DNA from: Takifugu bimaculatus
Lineage: Eukaryota > Chordata > Actinopteri > Tetraodontiformes > Tetraodontidae
Reading direction: 5' to 3'
Length of the DNA stretch: 64,000 nucleotides
NCBI GenBank assembly: GCA_004026145.2
Contig: CP034996.1
Coordinates: 13,637,641 to 13,701,640, forward strand
The notes under the pieces were generated by a model. The model had not been told where the DNA came from and did not search any database. It saw only the letters and a program-made list of their open reading frames with translations. A program made the position numbers and the translations under genes. Positions 62,001 through 64,000 of the stretch are shown here, one piece after another (position 1 is the stretch's first letter; each line of letters opens with the position of its first letter).

Positions 62001-64000
62001 CATACATATAAATGTTTTTTCTTACACACACTTATATTCTACCTTTTGATACCTTTAATTGTACATCCCAGCTATATCTCTCTGTTTCTTCCCCACTTTT
62101 GACTTTAAAGAGAATTATTTAGGCCAGGATTTAACTCATGGGATTTTATCTTAATTGAACCTGCAAATATACTAAGTGGGTTTTTCTTCCCTATAGAAAG
62201 ATGTAAAAGGGTTTAGGTTTAAATATTTACCCTCGTTAAACTATATCTGTGTCTGCGGCGCCATTAAAATGAAGACTGACACTTGACCTAGCTGGCGTGC
62301 ACTTTCTCCAGGGCACGTCTCACTTCTGTGCAGCGCTTGTCATGTGTGACAGGGAAACATCATGTGTGTTTTGCTGCTTGTCTGACGATTGTGTGCTGAG
62401 GTTGGAGCTGACGATCACAGCCTGCACGGACAGACAGGTGATCTGATTCCCTGACAGCTCCATAAGCCACTGGCCTGTCGCCGAGAGAACGCGTGAGCGT
62501 TGGTGTTGGAGGAAGGGAGGAAGAGGAGGCATCTGCCACCTGTTACTGTGCGCATTCAATAATTCCATCTGATCTTCAGGGAAAATCGAAGATATTAAAC
62601 AGAGGAGAAATGCAACCCACCTGGTTGTGATTCCACTAAGACACAACGAAATCTTAATGAGTACACACTCGCAATATATGAGAAAATAAAACGAATTTAG
62701 ATGAAATGTGTGGGATGATTTCTGTCGTAGCCTGAGGGGAGAAGCTCCTCTGTCTGTTATGGCAGATGATACTTGTGCATCCTTTGCCAGACGACAGAAG
62801 GGTGAACAGGCTGTCTGGGGTGGTGGTGGTTGTCTTTTTTTCTTTTTTTAAGCATTGTCTGGACTTTTAGCGGGTACCTCACCACCACGCCGCTTAGGCA
62901 GATGTGCACTGATGAATTTCGTTACTCATTTTCCAACATTGGGATTTACACTTCTCAGCATTGATCAGATTGATATCGCCTGTGCCACTTTTGCCCCCCC
63001 CCCACACACACACACACTGAAAGATTCACAGACGTGTGTAAGACGGATGTTCTACGGCTGCGTGCTGTCCCTGTGGCCTCTGAGCAGAGCTGCTCATTAC
63101 TGGTCCACTAAATTTGTTTGGAGCGGGTGGAGTGATTCATTGCTGGACTAATAATTGGGCTGATTGGGTGAACAGGATCCTACAAGCTTCTCTGCTGTGC
63201 TAAACAAAAGTTAGCATGTTTTTTTTTTCGCTGTATCTCTACTGTTTGCGATCGTGCTGATGTTGTCTAAGCTGTAAATTGCCACTACCACTGCCTTGTC
63301 TTTTGTAATATCTACCCTTTTATCCCTGTTTTCTATATTAATTGCAAGTGCAGACCACTTTTTCTGTATTTAAAGTGCTACAAGCTACAAGAATGTGTTT
63401 AATTGACAGCTGCATGACTAGCCGAGTGTTTTTTCCTACACTAATGGCCAGCGGACACCTGCGTGTCTTGTCACTTTCTCCTCTGGGTTTGTTTGACAGC
63501 ATGTGCGAGGACAGCGAGTGTAATGTAGCAACACTGTCAGTCACATGCCTAATTTTCCTGCTGTCACCTATTTTCTATCTCTGCACCTTTAAAAGTGCCA
63601 AATATCTGTAGACCAGAGGCGAACCCGTGTGTTGTTGATGCCGGCATGGGTGCTTCTCTTTCAGCAGCCCTCAATTATTTTCACCACAAAATAAAGAGGA
63701 AAGGAGAGGGCCTGAGACGACACTGGCGTCTTAATTAGAGGTTTACATTCCTTTGAATCACTCGTTTCCCAATCCAATTTTTTTTTACACCCAGGCGTGT
63801 CTTCATTTTTTTCATTTCACTTCTGAGCATTTTGCCATTTTCTAACATAAAGCTGAAAATGGCTCCCTCAGACAAAGGAGCCGGTCATATTTTGGTTCAG
63901 GGCTCACATATTCCTTCATCCAGCATATTTCCTTTCAAGGATTTATTCGTGTGGGTGAAATTTGGCCTTTGCTCCGACTTTCTCCACCCTCTCTATCAGC
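53019..64000 (+). other. robo1 intron downstream of the Ig1 exon, running to the window end
   Basis: The donor is GCCA|GTAAGT at 53019. The 11 kb that follows shows no further robo1 exon (the Ig2 exon is not present) and no other gene. It holds short homopolymer runs, a CA run at 63003-63019, and a GC-rich hairpin with an A-box-like word near 58150-58217. Confidence 0.6.
58153..58217 (+). other. GC-rich hairpin with tRNA A-box-like sequence
   Basis: ggttagctcagtcggt at 58152-58167 resembles a polymerase III A box. It is followed by a perfect 10-bp stem, gctctccggg (58176-58185) with cccggagagc (58208-58217), around a 22-base loop. No B box (GGTTCRANTCC) follows at the expected spacing, so this is not called a tRNA. 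It may be a decayed tRNA-derived repeat head or chance structure. Confidence 0.3.

Noticed and set aside
1..64000. CRISPR arrays, operons, phage or bacterial mobile elements.
   Set aside because: The window is plainly vertebrate genomic DNA; tandem repeats seen are dinucleotide microsatellites and dispersed repeats only.

Overview
The window is vertebrate nuclear DNA, most likely from a compact teleost (percomorph-like) genome. The support is intron-rich genes with many introns of 60-150 bp, (CA)n microsatellites, fish-type short interspersed repeats, a decayed RNase H-bearing LINE, and exons whose proteins are unmistakably vertebrate (Acaca, Tbx2, Ppm1d, Robo1). No bacterial, viral or CRISPR features were seen.

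Layout, left to right. (1) 1-4184, minus strand: the 5' third of acaca (acetyl-CoA carboxylase 1), start codon plus eleven coding exons covering the N-terminal regulatory segment and most of the biotin-carboxylase domain; all exon phases add up. Possible non-coding first exons and the promoter lie at 4185-5470. (2) 6326-8291, plus strand: a small trihelix (Myb/SANT-like) gene whose exon cassette has been duplicated head-to-tail, giving one predicted 370-residue protein with two trihelix domains. (3) 10266-13825, minus strand: a complete seven-exon T-box gene of the Tbx2/3 group (597 residues, probably tbx2a). (4) About 8 kb without genes. (5) 22149-25572, minus strand: ppm1d (Wip1 phosphatase), with two CRE motifs in its upstream region and a possible alternative 3' terminal exon. 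(6) 25.8-35.3 kb: intergenic DNA with a CTCF-like site, a LINE relic, a 105-bp direct-repeat pair and several short repeats. (7) 35371 to the end, plus strand: the 5' end of robo1. Two alternative N-termini are visible, one matching the long human ROBO1 isoform (exons 35394-35484 and 36319-36408) and one matching the shorter DUTT1-type isoform (39854-39914). Both feed in the same phase into the Ig1 exon at 52691-53018. The last 24 kb is mostly robo1 introns.

The genes do not form one pathway. Acaca makes malonyl-CoA, Tbx2 is a developmental repressor, Ppm1d turns off p53/DNA-damage signalling and Robo1 is the Slit receptor. The most notable observations are: a one-base insertion that breaks the frame of the robo1 Ig1 exon; the conserved two-promoter architecture of robo1; the tandem trihelix duplication; a short-isoform exon of ppm1d resembling the human PPM1D430 arrangement; complementary (UG)n/(CA)n tracts flanking an in-frame T-box exon; and a GC-AG intron in acaca. 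I did not find a wholly new kind of system. All splice sites are inferred by eye from sequence and protein-family knowledge.
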